Assembly (NCBI GenBank): GCA_947500445.1
Contig: CANMSB010000013.1
Coordinates: 52,153 to 116,152, forward strand
Source of the DNA: an uncultured Flavobacteriaceae bacterium
GTDB taxonomy: Bacteria > Bacteroidota > Bacteroidia > Flavobacteriales > Flavobacteriaceae
Direction of reading: 5' to 3'
Length of the DNA: 64,000 bases
Under the pieces are notes generated by a model. It did no database searches. It was given only the letters and a program-made list of their open reading frames with translations, and was not told where the DNA came from. Shown here in pieces: positions 1-8,684 of this stretch; the first letter of the stretch is position 1, and each line of letters starts with the position of its first letter. Made by a program: the position numbers and the translations under genes.

Positions 1-1
1 A

Positions 2-58
2 GCCGGCGTATCGCTCGTGGCCATGCCCGATATCGAAAGTCTGGCCCCAAAGCGTTAA
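2..58 (+). CDS. C-terminal fragment of an upstream gene (possibly dCMP deaminase)
   Basis: An open frame enters from the left edge and ends at a TAA three bases before the next start codon. Only 18 residues are visible, beginning AGVSLVAMPDIES. The tight spacing to the S41 protease suggests one transcript. In related flavobacteria a deoxycytidylate deaminase commonly precedes this protease, and its C-terminus has a similar KAGV-type segment, but the fragment is too short to prove that. Confidence 0.4.
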   Translation, partial: AGVSLVAMPDIESLAPKR

Positions 59-61
59 CAT

Positions 62-1681
62 ATGAATAAAATAGCTCGATTTCTTTGGCCTACCGTTATT
101 GCCGCCGCATTGGGGTTGGGTATTTTTTTGGGGGGCAAGCTCAATTTTAACGACTCCCCGGAAAAATTGTTCACCACCAATTCCAAAAAGGACAAATTGA
201 ACCGTTTGATCGACTATATCGATTACGAATATGTCGATGAAATCGATACCGACAGTATTGTCGATGTTACCGTGAACAATATTCTGGAAAAGCTAGACCC
301 CCATTCGGTATACATTCCCGAAAGGGAAATGTCGCAGGTGTCCGAAAACATGAAAGGCGATTTTGTGGGCATTGGCATCAATTTTTACCCGATAAAGGAT
401 ACCATTGCGGTAATCCGAACCATTCCCAAAGGCCCCAGTTTTAAAAAGGGCATATTGGCAGGGGACCGTATTTTAATGGCGGACAAGGACACCCTGTACG
501 GAAAGGATATGGGCAACGAGGCCATCATAAAAAAACTGAAAGGAAAAAAAGGAAGCTCCGTACGCCTAAAAGTGTATCGAAAATCGGAAGACCGCACCTT
601 TTCGGTAACCGTCACCAGGGACGTGGTCCCCATCAAAAGCGTTTCATCCTATTTTATGCTGAACGACGACATCGGTTATATCAAGGTAAACCGTTTTGCG
701 GAATCTACCTTTAAAGAGTTTAAAAAGGCGCTGAAGGAGCTTCAGTCCAAAGGAGCCAAAAAACTTGCCTTGGACCTTCGGGACAATCCTGGAGGGTATT
801 TGAATATTGCCGAGCGAATGGCCGATGAATTTCTAAAAGACGGCAAATTGATTCTTTTCACCAAGAACAAAAAAGGGAAGATAGACAAGGTGTATGCCAC
901 TGAAAAGGGCACTTTTGAAGACCAGCCCATTTATGTGCTCATCAACGGTCGCTCCGCCTCCGCAAGCGAAATTATTGCCGGCGCTCTGCAGGACAATGAT
1001 GTTGGTACCATCGTGGGCCGCCGTTCGTTCGGAAAAGGCTTGGTACAACGCGAAATGGAACTTGGCGATGGGTCCGCGGTACGGCTTACCGTTTCCAGGT
1101 ATTACACCCCTACGGGACGTTCCATTCAAAAATCGTACAAGAACGGCCATAAGGACTATTATCAAAAATTTACCGACCGCTACCATAACGGGGAACTCAT
1201 TTCGGTGGACAGCATCAAGGTTGCCGATTCCCTCAAATTCACTACGCCCAAAGGAAAGATAGTTTATGGTGGCGGCGGAATTATACCGGACGTGTTCGTA
1301 CCCATTGGAAAGAACGAGGAAGAGGTGATCAACGTTCGGGAAAGTTCGGGACTCTTCTCTTATTTCGCTTTTGGCCATTTGGACGAAGATCGCTCGCGGT
1401 ATCGCGATTATACCAAAAAGACGTTTTTGAACGATTTTACACCAGATGATATCCTTTTCGAGAAGTTTATCGATTTTTGCCTACAGCAAGGTTTTCAGAT
1501 GGACTTTTATGGATTTGAGGACAAAATAAAGCGTTATTTGAAAGCGGCCATCGCGGACCAACTGTTCGATTCGAACCTGCATGCCAAGATTATCGGCGAG
1601 GACGATGCCATGCTCCAAAAAATTATAACGTTGGAAAGGGCCGTAGCGAAGGAGGGGGAAACCCTTAACGAAGAAGATTAA
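62..1681 (+). CDS. S41 family C-terminal processing peptidase
   Basis: This is a 539-residue periplasmic serine protease of the CtpA/Prc (tail-specific protease) family, anchored by an N-terminal membrane segment at about residues 8-25. A PDZ domain follows at about residues 90-180 (KGDFVGIGI, GILAGDRIL). The S41 catalytic core carries the nucleophile Ser300 in GRSASASEI and the general base Lys325 in SFGKGLVQ, 25 residues apart as in E. coli Prc. The family removes or degrades C-terminal tails of envelope proteins. The start lies three bases after the preceding stop codon, which implies cotranscription. The region after residue 400 is lineage-specific and lacks a known motif. Length is normal for Bacteroidota homologues. 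Confidence 0.93.
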   Translation: MNKIARFLWPTVIAAALGLGIFLGGKLNFNDSPEKLFTTNSKKDKLNRLIDYIDYEYVDEIDTDSIVDVTVNNILEKLDPHSVYIPEREMSQVSENMKGDFVGIGINFYPIKDTIAVIRTIPKGPSFKKGILAGDRILMADKDTLYGKDMGNEAIIKKLKGKKGSSVRLKVYRKSEDRTFSVTVTRDVVPIKSVSSYFMLNDDIGYIKVNRFAESTFKEFKKALKELQSKGAKKLALDLRDNPGGYLNIAERMADEFLKDGKLILFTKNKKGKIDKVYATEKGTFEDQPIYVLINGRSASASEIIAGALQDNDVGTIVGRRSFGKGLVQREMELGDGSAVRLTVSRYYTPTGRSIQKSYKNGHKDYYQKFTDRYHNGELISVDSIKVADSLKFTTPKGKIVYGGGGIIPDVFVPIGKNEEEVINVRESSGLFSYFAFGHLDEDRSRYRDYTKKTFLNDFTPDDILFEKFIDFCLQQGFQMDFYGFEDKIKRYLKAAIADQLFDSNLHAKIIGEDDAMLQKIITLERAVAKEGETLNEED

Positions 1682-1881
1682 TCTTCGTTTACCTTTTTCT
1701 GGATTTTTCTTGAGGTCATAAAAATAAGCAGCAATACCATTGCGCACAACGAGGCGACGATACCGATCAAAGCGACTACACTATCGCCCTCCAAAAGGTT
1801 ATCGAAATCCAAAAGGGTAACGTTGTACGAAATTAAGGCAATGGCCAAGATCATTAGTATGATGGGGAAGGCTTTTTTCAT
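1678..1881 (-). CDS. Small two-helix membrane protein, unknown function
   Basis: The 67-residue product has two hydrophobic segments (about residues 5-22 and 38-57) and a lysine-rich cytoplasmic tail. Its stop codon overlaps the stop of the convergent S41 gene by four bases. It lies 18 bases downstream of the MarC gene on the same strand, so the two are probably cotranscribed. I recognise no family. Confidence 0.65.
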   Translation of the reverse strand: MKKAFPIILMILAIALISYNVTLLDFDNLLEGDSVVALIGIVASLCAMVLLLIFMTSRKIQKKVNED

Positions 1882-1899
1882 GGTATAGATCGAAATTTG

Positions 1900-2481
1900 T
1901 TAATTTAAAAGTCCGCTAATATTGGTCGTGAAGAGCTTCACCGCAATGGCCATCAAAATGACCCCAAAAACCTTACGGATAACACTTACACCGTTCTTTC
2001 CCAATACCTTTTCCAATCGTACGGACGACTTCAATACAAGATACACAAAAATAATGTTCAAGATGATGGCAACAATGATATTCTCCACATGGTACTCGGC
2101 CCGCAAGGAAAGCAAGGAGGTGAGCGTTCCCGCACCGGCAATAAGCGGAAATGCAATGGGCACTACCGAAGCGCTCTCGGCCTCATCGTCCTTGTAAAGG
2201 GAAATACCCAAGATCATTTCTATGGCCAGAAAGAAAATGATAAACGCCCCGGCAACCGCAAAGGAATTGACATCGATACCGATAAGCTTTAAAATTTCTT
2301 CCCCCAAAAATAGAAAGGCGACCATCAAACATGCTGCAACGATCGAAGCCTTCTCCGATTGTATATGCCCAACTTTATTGCGAAGGCCGATAATAATGGG
2401 GATGCTGCCCAAAATATCGATAACCGCGAACAGCACCATAGTGGCCGTTGTGATTTCCCTTAGATCAAAGTGAAGATCCAT
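1900..2481 (-). CDS. MarC family integral membrane protein
   Basis: The 193-residue protein has about six hydrophobic helices and typical MarC features: an N-terminal stretch with VLFAVIDILGSIPIIIGL, a central FAVAGAFIIFFLAIEMILG helix, and a conserved VPIAFPLIAGAGTLTS segment that matches the family signature around the PL-GPG-type motif. Length is close to the usual 190-220. The physiological role of MarC proteins is unsettled, and the old link to multiple antibiotic resistance has not held up. A small membrane protein gene follows on the same strand. Confidence 0.9.
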   Translation of the reverse strand: MDLHFDLREITTATMVLFAVIDILGSIPIIIGLRNKVGHIQSEKASIVAACLMVAFLFLGEEILKLIGIDVNSFAVAGAFIIFFLAIEMILGISLYKDDEAESASVVPIAFPLIAGAGTLTSLLSLRAEYHVENIIVAIILNIIFVYLVLKSSVRLEKVLGKNGVSVIRKVFGVILMAIAVKLFTTNISGLLN

Positions 2482-2545
2482 CTCTTTTTTTTTGTAAAAT
2501 TACAGTTTCAAACGGTGTTTTCAGTGCTTTTTATCAGAAATGATG

Positions 2546-2577
2546 TTCGTGGGAAATGCACTAAAAAAGTATCTTTA
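2546..2577 (+). promoter_or_regulatory. Candidate sigma-A promoter for the DUF3109 gene
   Basis: A TTCG near -33 is followed after 20 bases by TATCTTTA, one mismatch from the Bacteroidota -7 box TAnnTTTG. The start codon lies 19 bases further on. The assignment rests on consensus matching only. Confidence 0.35.
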
Positions 2578-2595
2578 AACTTGTAATACAACGCT

Positions 2596-3168
2596 ATGTT
2601 TCAGTTAGGAAAAACCATTGTTTCGGAGGAAATTATCGATACCGATTTTGTATGTAACCTCAACGCCTGTAAAGGGGCGTGTTGCGTGGACGGAAACGCC
2701 GGCGCACCTTTGGAAGATGCGGAGACCGAAATTCTTTTGGATATTTACGAGAAGGTAAAACCCTTTTTGCGCGAAGAGGGAAAAGCGGCCATTGCGGAGC
2801 AAGGGACCTTCGTGAAAGGGGAAGATGGGGAATGGGAAACACCCTTGGTCAACGATAGTGAATGTGCCTATGTTATCTTTTCCGAAAACGGCACGGCAAA
2901 ATGTGGCTTGGAAGAAGCCTACGAAAAGGGCGCCACATCATGGAAAAAACCGATCTCTTGCCATTTGTATCCCGTCCGCGTTCGGGAATATACCGAACTG
3001 ACCGCGGTAAACTACCACCGCTGGGAAATATGCGACCCTGCCTGTAGTTTGGGTACGGAGCTAAAGGTACCGATCTATAAATTTGTGAAAGAGGCCCTGG
3101 AACGGAAGTTTGGAAAAGCCTGGTACCAAGAACTGGAGCAAGTGGCCGAAGAACACCTTAAATCGTAG
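2596..3168 (+). CDS. DUF3109 family cysteine-rich protein
   Basis: The 190-residue product matches the DUF3109 family. An N-terminal cysteine cluster (CNLNACKGACCVDG, about residues 21-34) and later cysteines (SECAYVIF, AKCGLEE, ISCHLYPVRV, EICDPACSLG) are conserved in the family and look like ligands for a metal or iron-sulfur cluster. The biochemical role is unknown. It is monocistronic, and its last 11 bases overlap the end of the convergent histidine kinase gene. Confidence 0.88.
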   Translation: MFQLGKTIVSEEIIDTDFVCNLNACKGACCVDGNAGAPLEDAETEILLDIYEKVKPFLREEGKAAIAEQGTFVKGEDGEWETPLVNDSECAYVIFSENGTAKCGLEEAYEKGATSWKKPISCHLYPVRVREYTELTAVNYHRWEICDPACSLGTELKVPIYKFVKEALERKFGKAWYQELEQVAEEHLKS

Positions 3169-5122
3169 GGATCCGGAGAACTACCTTGGTGCCTGCGGCC
3201 CGATCTTCGGCATCGTAAAGGTCTACAAAGGCAATTTCGAAGGAGTGCTCAAAATCTTTGGAAAAGTTGGCCAGCCGCTCCTTGGTGATATCGATGCCCA
3301 CCGATTTTCTTTTCAGCACCCTACCTTCCTTAATTTTTGCGGCGGCCTCGCGGCCTACACCGTTGTCGCGGATTTCAATAATGATGAACGCCTCCCCGTC
3401 GCGGCGAACGTGCAATGAAATTTCCTTAGATCCTTCTTTTGAGGAAAGACCGTGCCAAAGCGCGTTCTCCAAAAACGGCTGCAAAATTAGCGAAGGGATT
3501 TTCACCTGCTGGGTATCGATACCCTCCTCCACCTTGATCTGAAAATCGATTTCGTTGGAAAATCGGATATCTTCAATGTTCATGTACAACGATACCGTTT
3601 CCAACTCCTCTGCCAAGGGAATTTCCTTGACCGAGGACGCCTCTAAAATTTTGCGCACCAGCTTTGAAAACTTGTTCAAATAGTGCACCGCATTTTTTTG
3701 CTCGTTGTTAATGATATACAACTTAATGGAATTCAGCGAATTGAAAAGAAAATGGGGGTTCATTTGACTGCGGAGCATGCTCTGCTCCAAGGTGAGCACT
3801 TTCTTTTCGTTCTTTAACTGATACTGGCGGTATAAAATGTAAAAGATACCGGCCAGCAATGCCAGGGCGATACCACTGATCAAGATCAAGGTCTCGTTTT
3901 TGCGCAATTTCAGCTTAACGTTTTCGTTCTCCATGGCCAACACCTCGATCTGGTTGGTCTTCTTCTCCGCCTCGTAGCGTACGATCATATCGTTCACATA
4001 GCGCATGTTTCGCTCTTTGGAAATTTCCCTATCGTAACGCTGCGCCAGTTTGTGATATTCAAAGGCCTTTTCAAAATTCTTTTGCCGCTCCCATAGATCG
4101 GATAAAAATTTATAGGCTTCGGAAACGTTGCTCTTCAAATCAAAACGTTCCGCCAAATCTTTTCCTTTCATCAGGTATCGGTTGGCTTCCCCGCACCGAT
4201 CTAGGTGCATGAGGCTCCATCCCATATTAATGTATACCGAGGAAATGATCGCTTTGTCCCCTAGGGCCTCCGCGGTCGGTAACATACGTTCCAACAACGC
4301 CAACGCCCGCTCGGTAAGCCCTTGGTGTACGTATACGTGGGCCAAACTATAGTTACAGATGACCCGCCCACGATCCGAATCTATCTTTTCATTGTATACC
4401 AAGGAAGCTTTAAAGCTCTCTTCCGCTTCCTTTAATTTGCCCTGCGCCTCAAAACACTCCCCGATATTTTGGTAATTGATGGCCAGGCCCAGGTTATTGT
4501 CCAGCTCCTTGTCCAGCGCCACCGATTCTTGAAACTGGCCAATGGCCAGGTCGTACTGCTCCAACAACTGATAAATGTTACCGATACTGTTGGACGACAC
4601 GTTCATGCTGCGCTTAAGCCCTATGGAAGGTTCTTTAACGGACTCGGCCAACGCCAGTGCTTTTTGACTGTAATCCAGTGCCGATTTTATAACCTCCGTG
4701 CGTCTGAAGATCACACTGATCATGTTAAGGCTATATACCTCAAATTCCAGATTTTTACAGGCCACCGCGGCCGTAAGGGCTTGCTGGTGCAACGCAAGGC
4801 TACGGGAAAATTCTGAAACGTCCCGATAACTTCTGCCCATTTGGTTCAATGCATACGCACGACCGTCCAAATAGTTCCGTTCCAGTGCTTTGGAAGCAAA
4901 AAAGGACATCAAAAAAGTATCTTTTCGCACTGGGCGAAGTACCGCATCCAGCTCCTGATATGTTTTTGGTGCCACGTCGATAAGACTATCGACCGTTGTT
5001 GCGAAAGATTGTGGAACTTCCTGTGCCCGAGCGGGCCGTACCGACCCAAACAGCAAAAAGGCAAATACCACTGTGATAACCGCTTGAGCATCAAGACATA
5101 TGTAAGGTTTGGGACACTGCAT
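3158..5122 (-). CDS. TPR-containing LytS-type sensor histidine kinase
   Basis: The 654-residue protein has a signal peptide, tetratricopeptide repeats over roughly residues 80-370, a coiled-coil stretch, one membrane helix (around ILISGIALALLAGIFYILY) and a His_kinase domain of the LytS/YehU class. The phospho-acceptor is His457 in MNPHFLFNS, and an ATP-binding lobe shows IEIRDNGVGREAA. The repeats are predicted to lie in the periplasm as the sensing part. The gene follows its LytTR response regulator by 8 bases, so the two form an operon and almost certainly a two-component pair. The signal is unknown. A second pair of this architecture lies at 55-57.7 kb with the reverse gene order. Confidence 0.93.
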   Translation of the reverse strand: MQCPKPYICLDAQAVITVVFAFLLFGSVRPARAQEVPQSFATTVDSLIDVAPKTYQELDAVLRPVRKDTFLMSFFASKALERNYLDGRAYALNQMGRSYRDVSEFSRSLALHQQALTAAVACKNLEFEVYSLNMISVIFRRTEVIKSALDYSQKALALAESVKEPSIGLKRSMNVSSNSIGNIYQLLEQYDLAIGQFQESVALDKELDNNLGLAINYQNIGECFEAQGKLKEAEESFKASLVYNEKIDSDRGRVICNYSLAHVYVHQGLTERALALLERMLPTAEALGDKAIISSVYINMGWSLMHLDRCGEANRYLMKGKDLAERFDLKSNVSEAYKFLSDLWERQKNFEKAFEYHKLAQRYDREISKERNMRYVNDMIVRYEAEKKTNQIEVLAMENENVKLKLRKNETLILISGIALALLAGIFYILYRQYQLKNEKKVLTLEQSMLRSQMNPHFLFNSLNSIKLYIINNEQKNAVHYLNKFSKLVRKILEASSVKEIPLAEELETVSLYMNIEDIRFSNEIDFQIKVEEGIDTQQVKIPSLILQPFLENALWHGLSSKEGSKEISLHVRRDGEAFIIIEIRDNGVGREAAAKIKEGRVLKRKSVGIDITKERLANFSKDFEHSFEIAFVDLYDAEDRAAGTKVVLRIPTI

Positions 5123-5130
5123 AGGGAACG

Positions 5131-5865
5131 CTAGAGCATGTCCAGAAAATCGGATTTTTTCTGGCGCGACACGGGTATCTTGTGGTTGGATTTTAGAATG
5201 ACGTAGCCATCGGTCTTCAAAAACTCCTTTATTTTGTGCAGGTTGATGATATAGGAATTATGTATTCTAAAAAACGAATCGTCCGGAAGCAGTTCGTTCA
5301 CCTCTTTCAATTTTTTGGTCAGTACAATTTTTTGACCATCGGACAAGTAGAGCGTGCTATAGTTTCCGTCGGACTCGGCATACAATATTTCATCGTTTTC
5401 CAAAAAAAGCAGCTTTCCATCGGTATTGATGGTAATTTTTTTATGACTGGCCTTTGCATTGAAATTCAACAAGATACGCTCCAAACGTTCGGCGGAGAAA
5501 TGCTTCGCATTGTGTTTTTTGATCTTAAAAATGGTATCCTTGAGATCATCGGTATCGATCGGTTTTAACAAATAGTCGATCGCCTCGTGCTTTAAGGCCT
5601 TGATGGCATATTGGTTGTAGGCCGTGGTAATGACCACTGGAAAGTTTTTGTTGGTCAATTTCTGGATAAACTGAAAACCGTCCATGGTCGGCATTTCAAT
5701 ATCAAGAAAAAGACAGTCGGGTGTATTGCGTTCCAAGTAGTCCAACGCCTCCCTTGGATCGGTAAAAGATGCACCGATATTGATTTCGTCACTAAAATTG
5801 GTCAACTCCCAAGACAAACTTTGCAGCGCCTTGATTTCATCGTCGACAAGTACCGCCTCTATCAT
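5131..5865 (-). CDS. LytTR family response regulator
   Basis: The 244-residue protein has a receiver domain with acidic pocket D8/D9 and phospho-acceptor Asp55 in LFLDIEMPTMDGF, followed by a LytTR DNA-binding domain (about residues 140-244, with FFRIHNSYIINLHKI and KIPVSRQKK). LytTR regulators usually bind pairs of short direct repeats. It is the first gene of an operon with the kinase downstream. A TATTTTTG -7 box sits about 33-40 bases upstream of the start. Confidence 0.94.
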   Translation of the reverse strand: MIEAVLVDDEIKALQSLSWELTNFSDEINIGASFTDPREALDYLERNTPDCLFLDIEMPTMDGFQFIQKLTNKNFPVVITTAYNQYAIKALKHEAIDYLLKPIDTDDLKDTIFKIKKHNAKHFSAERLERILLNFNAKASHKKITINTDGKLLFLENDEILYAESDGNYSTLYLSDGQKIVLTKKLKEVNELLPDDSFFRIHNSYIINLHKIKEFLKTDGYVILKSNHKIPVSRQKKSDFLDML

Positions 5866-5897
5866 CTTCGAATGGATATGTTAATGGTTAAAATAAT

Positions 5898-5905
5898 CAA
5901 AAATA
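5898..5905 (-). promoter_or_regulatory. Candidate -7 box of the LytTR regulator operon
   Basis: On the minus strand the sequence reads TATTTTTG, a perfect TAnnTTTG, 33 bases upstream of the ATG. I see no convincing -33 TTTG. Confidence 0.35.
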
Positions 5906-6410
5906 GTATTATGCGTAAGGTTTTTATAAAAAGATGTGTCAATGGAAGCTTTTCCAGTATAATCGGTCAAAACCGGGCTATCCTCCATTTAGGTCGTAAA
6001 TAGGGCTATCGTAAAAGAATTTCATCCTACTTAAACGGTTCGTCAAGGTGCCGGCAAACCTACAAGGAAAACATATTCCCATAACCGTAAAAATTATCTT
6101 CCGCCAAGGGCTCCCACATATTTCAGCTCTCGCCGTTTCCCTGAAAACTCTTGAGGACCCTTGCACGAAGGAACATCATTTCAAGAAGCGTTTTTGTACA
6201 AGGAAGACATTCCATGTTGCGCTTTTTAGAGACAATAAACACTGTAAAAACCTACAATTTACCGTCTTGCAAAGTGCTAAAAATAGCGAGATTTCCATTT
6301 ATACAAAAAAAACTGCCATTTATACATGGATCGTATGCCGATTCCACCCTTTACATACTTTAGCGCTGCCATAATACCAAAAGGCACTTCGAAAAATAAA
6401 AGTGAACAAA
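5906..6410. other. Intergenic stretch, no gene seen
   Basis: About 500 bases upstream of the LytTR operon. Open frames here are short and have no protein-like composition. I see no tRNA, repeat or terminator. Confidence 0.5.
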
Positions 6411-6527
6411 ATGAAAAAATGTCTCATCATGTTTCTGGTTTTTGTGTGCGCATTACTTCTGGCGACCGTGATCCAAAAAGCGGATAATTCCGTACATATT
6501 TCGGGTATTACACAGGCGCAAAATTAG
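6411..6527 (+). CDS. Candidate 38-residue secreted or membrane peptide
   Basis: A short ORF starts with a typical export sequence: MKK, then a hydrophobic run (CLIMFLVFVCALLLATVI), then a polar 18-residue tail ending AQN. The frame is preceded by an A-rich leader. Nothing homologous is recognised. It stands alone in a 1.7-kb gap between the two-component operon and nrdB, so it could be a small signalling or envelope peptide, or a chance ORF. Confidence 0.35.
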   Translation: MKKCLIMFLVFVCALLLATVIQKADNSVHISGITQAQN

Positions 6528-7233
6528 TCTATGTTTTTGCAAGAAATCGCACCAAAGCTAACGACAAAGGGATTTAGAAAGAAATATGATTTCTTTTTGT
6601 AAGTTTTTCCTACATTACCAGTAGGCTTGCTACAAAAAAGAATTAACATTGACTTAACATAAAGTTTTGATTTATAAGGCTCTTAGAACTTAAAATGTGT
6701 ATTTTTACAAATCGATTCCCCAAGTCGACCGCTAGTTTCAAAAATCAGTTACCAACCTAACATGGTTTTGAGTACTATTGGTATAAAAAATTTTGGGACT
6801 TCAATCACCCCAGAACATATTTATGAGACTGCCAGCCGTTAGGTACGACTCTACGGTCATGTTTTAACAAAGAACATGAAGTGTCGCAAGACAACCATCC
6901 GATGAGTTTGCCATCACTGAGCGCCAAATCGATTCGTCGGTTCGGTGTAATGTTCGATAATTAGGTTTCGGGGGAACTACCTAAGTCGACACTCTAGTGA
7001 GGCAACATCGATTTAGATACTTCGGGAGGGTCGTACAGGTTTGGCGGTATCATATGTTCTAATTCCTTTGATCGAAAGGGAGTTGTTGTGCCATTGCCCC
7101 CGCTACAACACGGCACATTTCAAATAACGGACACATCCATACCTCTTGGCACACTACCCCTACCGACAGCGATGTAACTAATTTTTAGACTTTGTTGCTT
7201 TTTTGACCTTGGTTAAATTTAATTGGGGTCGCC
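6528..7233. other. Long gene-free region with scattered short hairpins
   Basis: No credible coding frame is visible. Two short stems can be drawn: CATGTT/AACATG at 6858-6878 and TTAGGT/ACCTAA at 6961-6984. I could not match the region to tmRNA, RNase P RNA, SRP RNA or a riboswitch from remembered consensus sequences. An unrecognised noncoding RNA or decayed DNA are both possible. Confidence 0.4.
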
Positions 7234-7366
7234 CTTTTATGAAATCCGATAAGGTTTTTCATAAAAGCCAACCATTTTTGAAGGGGACCACCTTCAAACC
7301 AAAAAGTATATTCCAAAACATACTTTTTGGTTTAAAATTTACTGTTGAACTTCAATGTAAATTTTA
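7234..7366 (+). promoter_or_regulatory. Cluster of stacked inverted repeats upstream of nrdB
   Basis: Four consecutive perfect inverted repeats lie within 133 bases: CTTTTATGAAA with its complement (7234-7244/7257-7267), TTTGAAGG with CCTTCAAA (7277-7284/7291-7298), AAACCAAAAAGTAT with its complement (14 bp, 7296-7309/7320-7333) and TAAAATTTAC with GTAAATTTTA (7333-7342/7357-7366). Stems two and three share bases 7296-7298 and three and four share 7333, so they partly compete. They could form a structured leader or paired operators for the ribonucleotide reductase operon. Confidence 0.55.
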
Positions 7367-7372
7367 TGTAAA
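7355..7372 (+). promoter_or_regulatory. 7-4-7 direct repeat, candidate activator site
   Basis: ATGTAAA occurs twice with an 11-base period (7355-7361 and 7366-7372), followed by C. The same arrangement, in a longer shared block, stands upstream of the MORN-type gene at 37971. Seven-base direct repeats with four-base spacers are typical of OmpR/PhoB-type winged-helix regulators. Confidence 0.4.
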
Positions 7373-7559
7373 CCCTTATTCTTCGTCAACGTCAGCATAT
7401 ATCACTTGCGAGCCTAGATTTCAACATGCTATGTTAAAAACTTTGTAGTTTTAAATCTCAAACAACCATCAAAAAACCCCTCTTTTTTTGAATCTTTGTC
7501 AGCCCGTACACAAGGGTATTTTGCCTCCCGTTCACACTAACTTTTTAAACCATAAAAAT

Positions 7560-8546
7560 ATGTCCACAGCCCTAGAGCCGATCTTGGAACCCAACGACGA
7601 CCGATTTGTTATCTTCCCCATACAGCATCACGATCTGTGGGAATGGTATAAAAAGTGTGAGGCATGTTTTTGGACGGCCGAGGAAATCGACCTTCACGAA
7701 GACCTGAACGATTGGAACAACAAACTAAGTGATGACGAACGCTATTTTGTGAAACACATTCTAGCATTTTTCGCAGCTTCCGACGGTATCGTAAACGAAA
7801 ACCTAGCGGAAAACTTTGTTAGTGAGGTACAATATACGGAGGCCAAATTTTTCTATGGTTTCCAGATTATGATGGAAAACATCCATTCGGAAACCTATTC
7901 GCTCTTGATCGATACTTATGTAAAGGACGAAAAGGAAAAAGGAATGCTTTTTAGGGCCATTGAAAACTTTCCGGCAATCCGAAAAAAAGCGGATTGGGCG
8001 CTCAAGTGGATCGATTCGCCCAGTTTTGCGGAACGGCTTATCGCCTTTGCAGCGGTAGAGGGCATCTTTTTTTCCGGTGCGTTCTGTTCAATTTTCTGGT
8101 TAAAGAAAAGAGGATTGATGCCCGGGCTTACCTTTTCCAATGAGTTGATTTCCCGTGACGAGGGCATGCACTGCGACTATGCGGTACACCTCCACAACAA
8201 ACACTTGATGAACAAGGTTCCAAAAGAGCGCATCACCGAAATTTTGACCAACGCATTGGAAATCGAAAGAGAATTCATAACCGAATCCTTACCGGTGAGC
8301 CTTATTGGGATGAACTCCAATTTGATGACCCAATACCTAGAGTTCGTTACGGACCGTTTGCTGGTAGAATTGGAATGCGACAAGGTATATAACGCCACCA
8401 ATCCTTTTGACTTTATGGATATGATTTCCCTTCAAGGAAAAACCAATTTCTTTGAAAAACGGGTCTCGGAATACCAAAAAGCAGGCGTATTGAACAAGGA
8501 AAAGGACGAAGACGCCCAGAAAATCAGTTTCGACGCGGATTTCTAA
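7560..8546 (+). CDS. nrdB: Class I ribonucleotide reductase small subunit
   Basis: The 328-residue R2 protein houses the di-iron/tyrosyl-radical cofactor that activates NrdA for dNTP synthesis. Ferritin-like helices carry the iron ligands and radical tyrosine in [20 protein letters not shown], then [14 protein letters not shown]. This spelling is close to eukaryotic R2, as is usual in Bacteroidota. The chosen ATG gives [16 protein letters not shown]. An in-frame ATG 72 bases upstream would add 24 residues with no R2 character. nrdA follows after 138 bases, and the upstream leader is rich in inverted repeats. Confidence 0.97.
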   Translation: MSTALEPILEPNDDRFVIFPIQHHDLWEWYKKCEACFWTAEEIDLHEDLNDWNNKLSDDERYFVKHILAFFAASDGIVNENLAENFVSEVQYTEAKFFYGFQIMMENIHSETYSLLIDTYVKDEKEKGMLFRAIENFPAIRKKADWALKWIDSPSFAERLIAFAAVEGIFFSGAFCSIFWLKKRGLMPGLTFSNELISRDEGMHCDYAVHLHNKHLMNKVPKERITEILTNALEIEREFITESLPVSLIGMNSNLMTQYLEFVTDRLLVELECDKVYNATNPFDFMDMISLQGKTNFFEKRVSEYQKAGVLNKEKDEDAQKISFDADF

Positions 8547-8635
8547 ATACCGAACATACTTTTATAACCCACCTTCTTTCCTTCTTGGAAAGCATACCGG
8601 GTGTTTTGATCAACCATCATACAATTGCCGAACCA

Positions 8636-8664
8636 AACCAACGTATCGGCCCAACCAACGTATC
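8636..8664 (+). repeat. Tandem 12-base direct repeat between nrdB and nrdA
   Basis: AACCAACGTATC occurs at 8636-8647 and 8653-8664, a 17-base period, shortly before the nrdA start. It may be a regulatory site or a slippage duplication. Confidence 0.5.
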
Positions 8665-8684
8665 ACTTAAATTAAAGTAAGCAC

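Noticed and set aside
833..1378. 181-residue minus-strand ORF inside the S41 gene
   Set aside because: It is a shadow frame fully inside a well-supported gene.
6640..7200. Possible 6S RNA, tmRNA or RNase P RNA
   Set aside because: I could not find the hallmark conserved segments of these RNAs, so no RNA gene is called.
7203..7448. 81-residue ORF upstream of nrdB
   Set aside because: It runs through the stacked inverted repeats and has no protein-like composition, so it is treated as noncoding.
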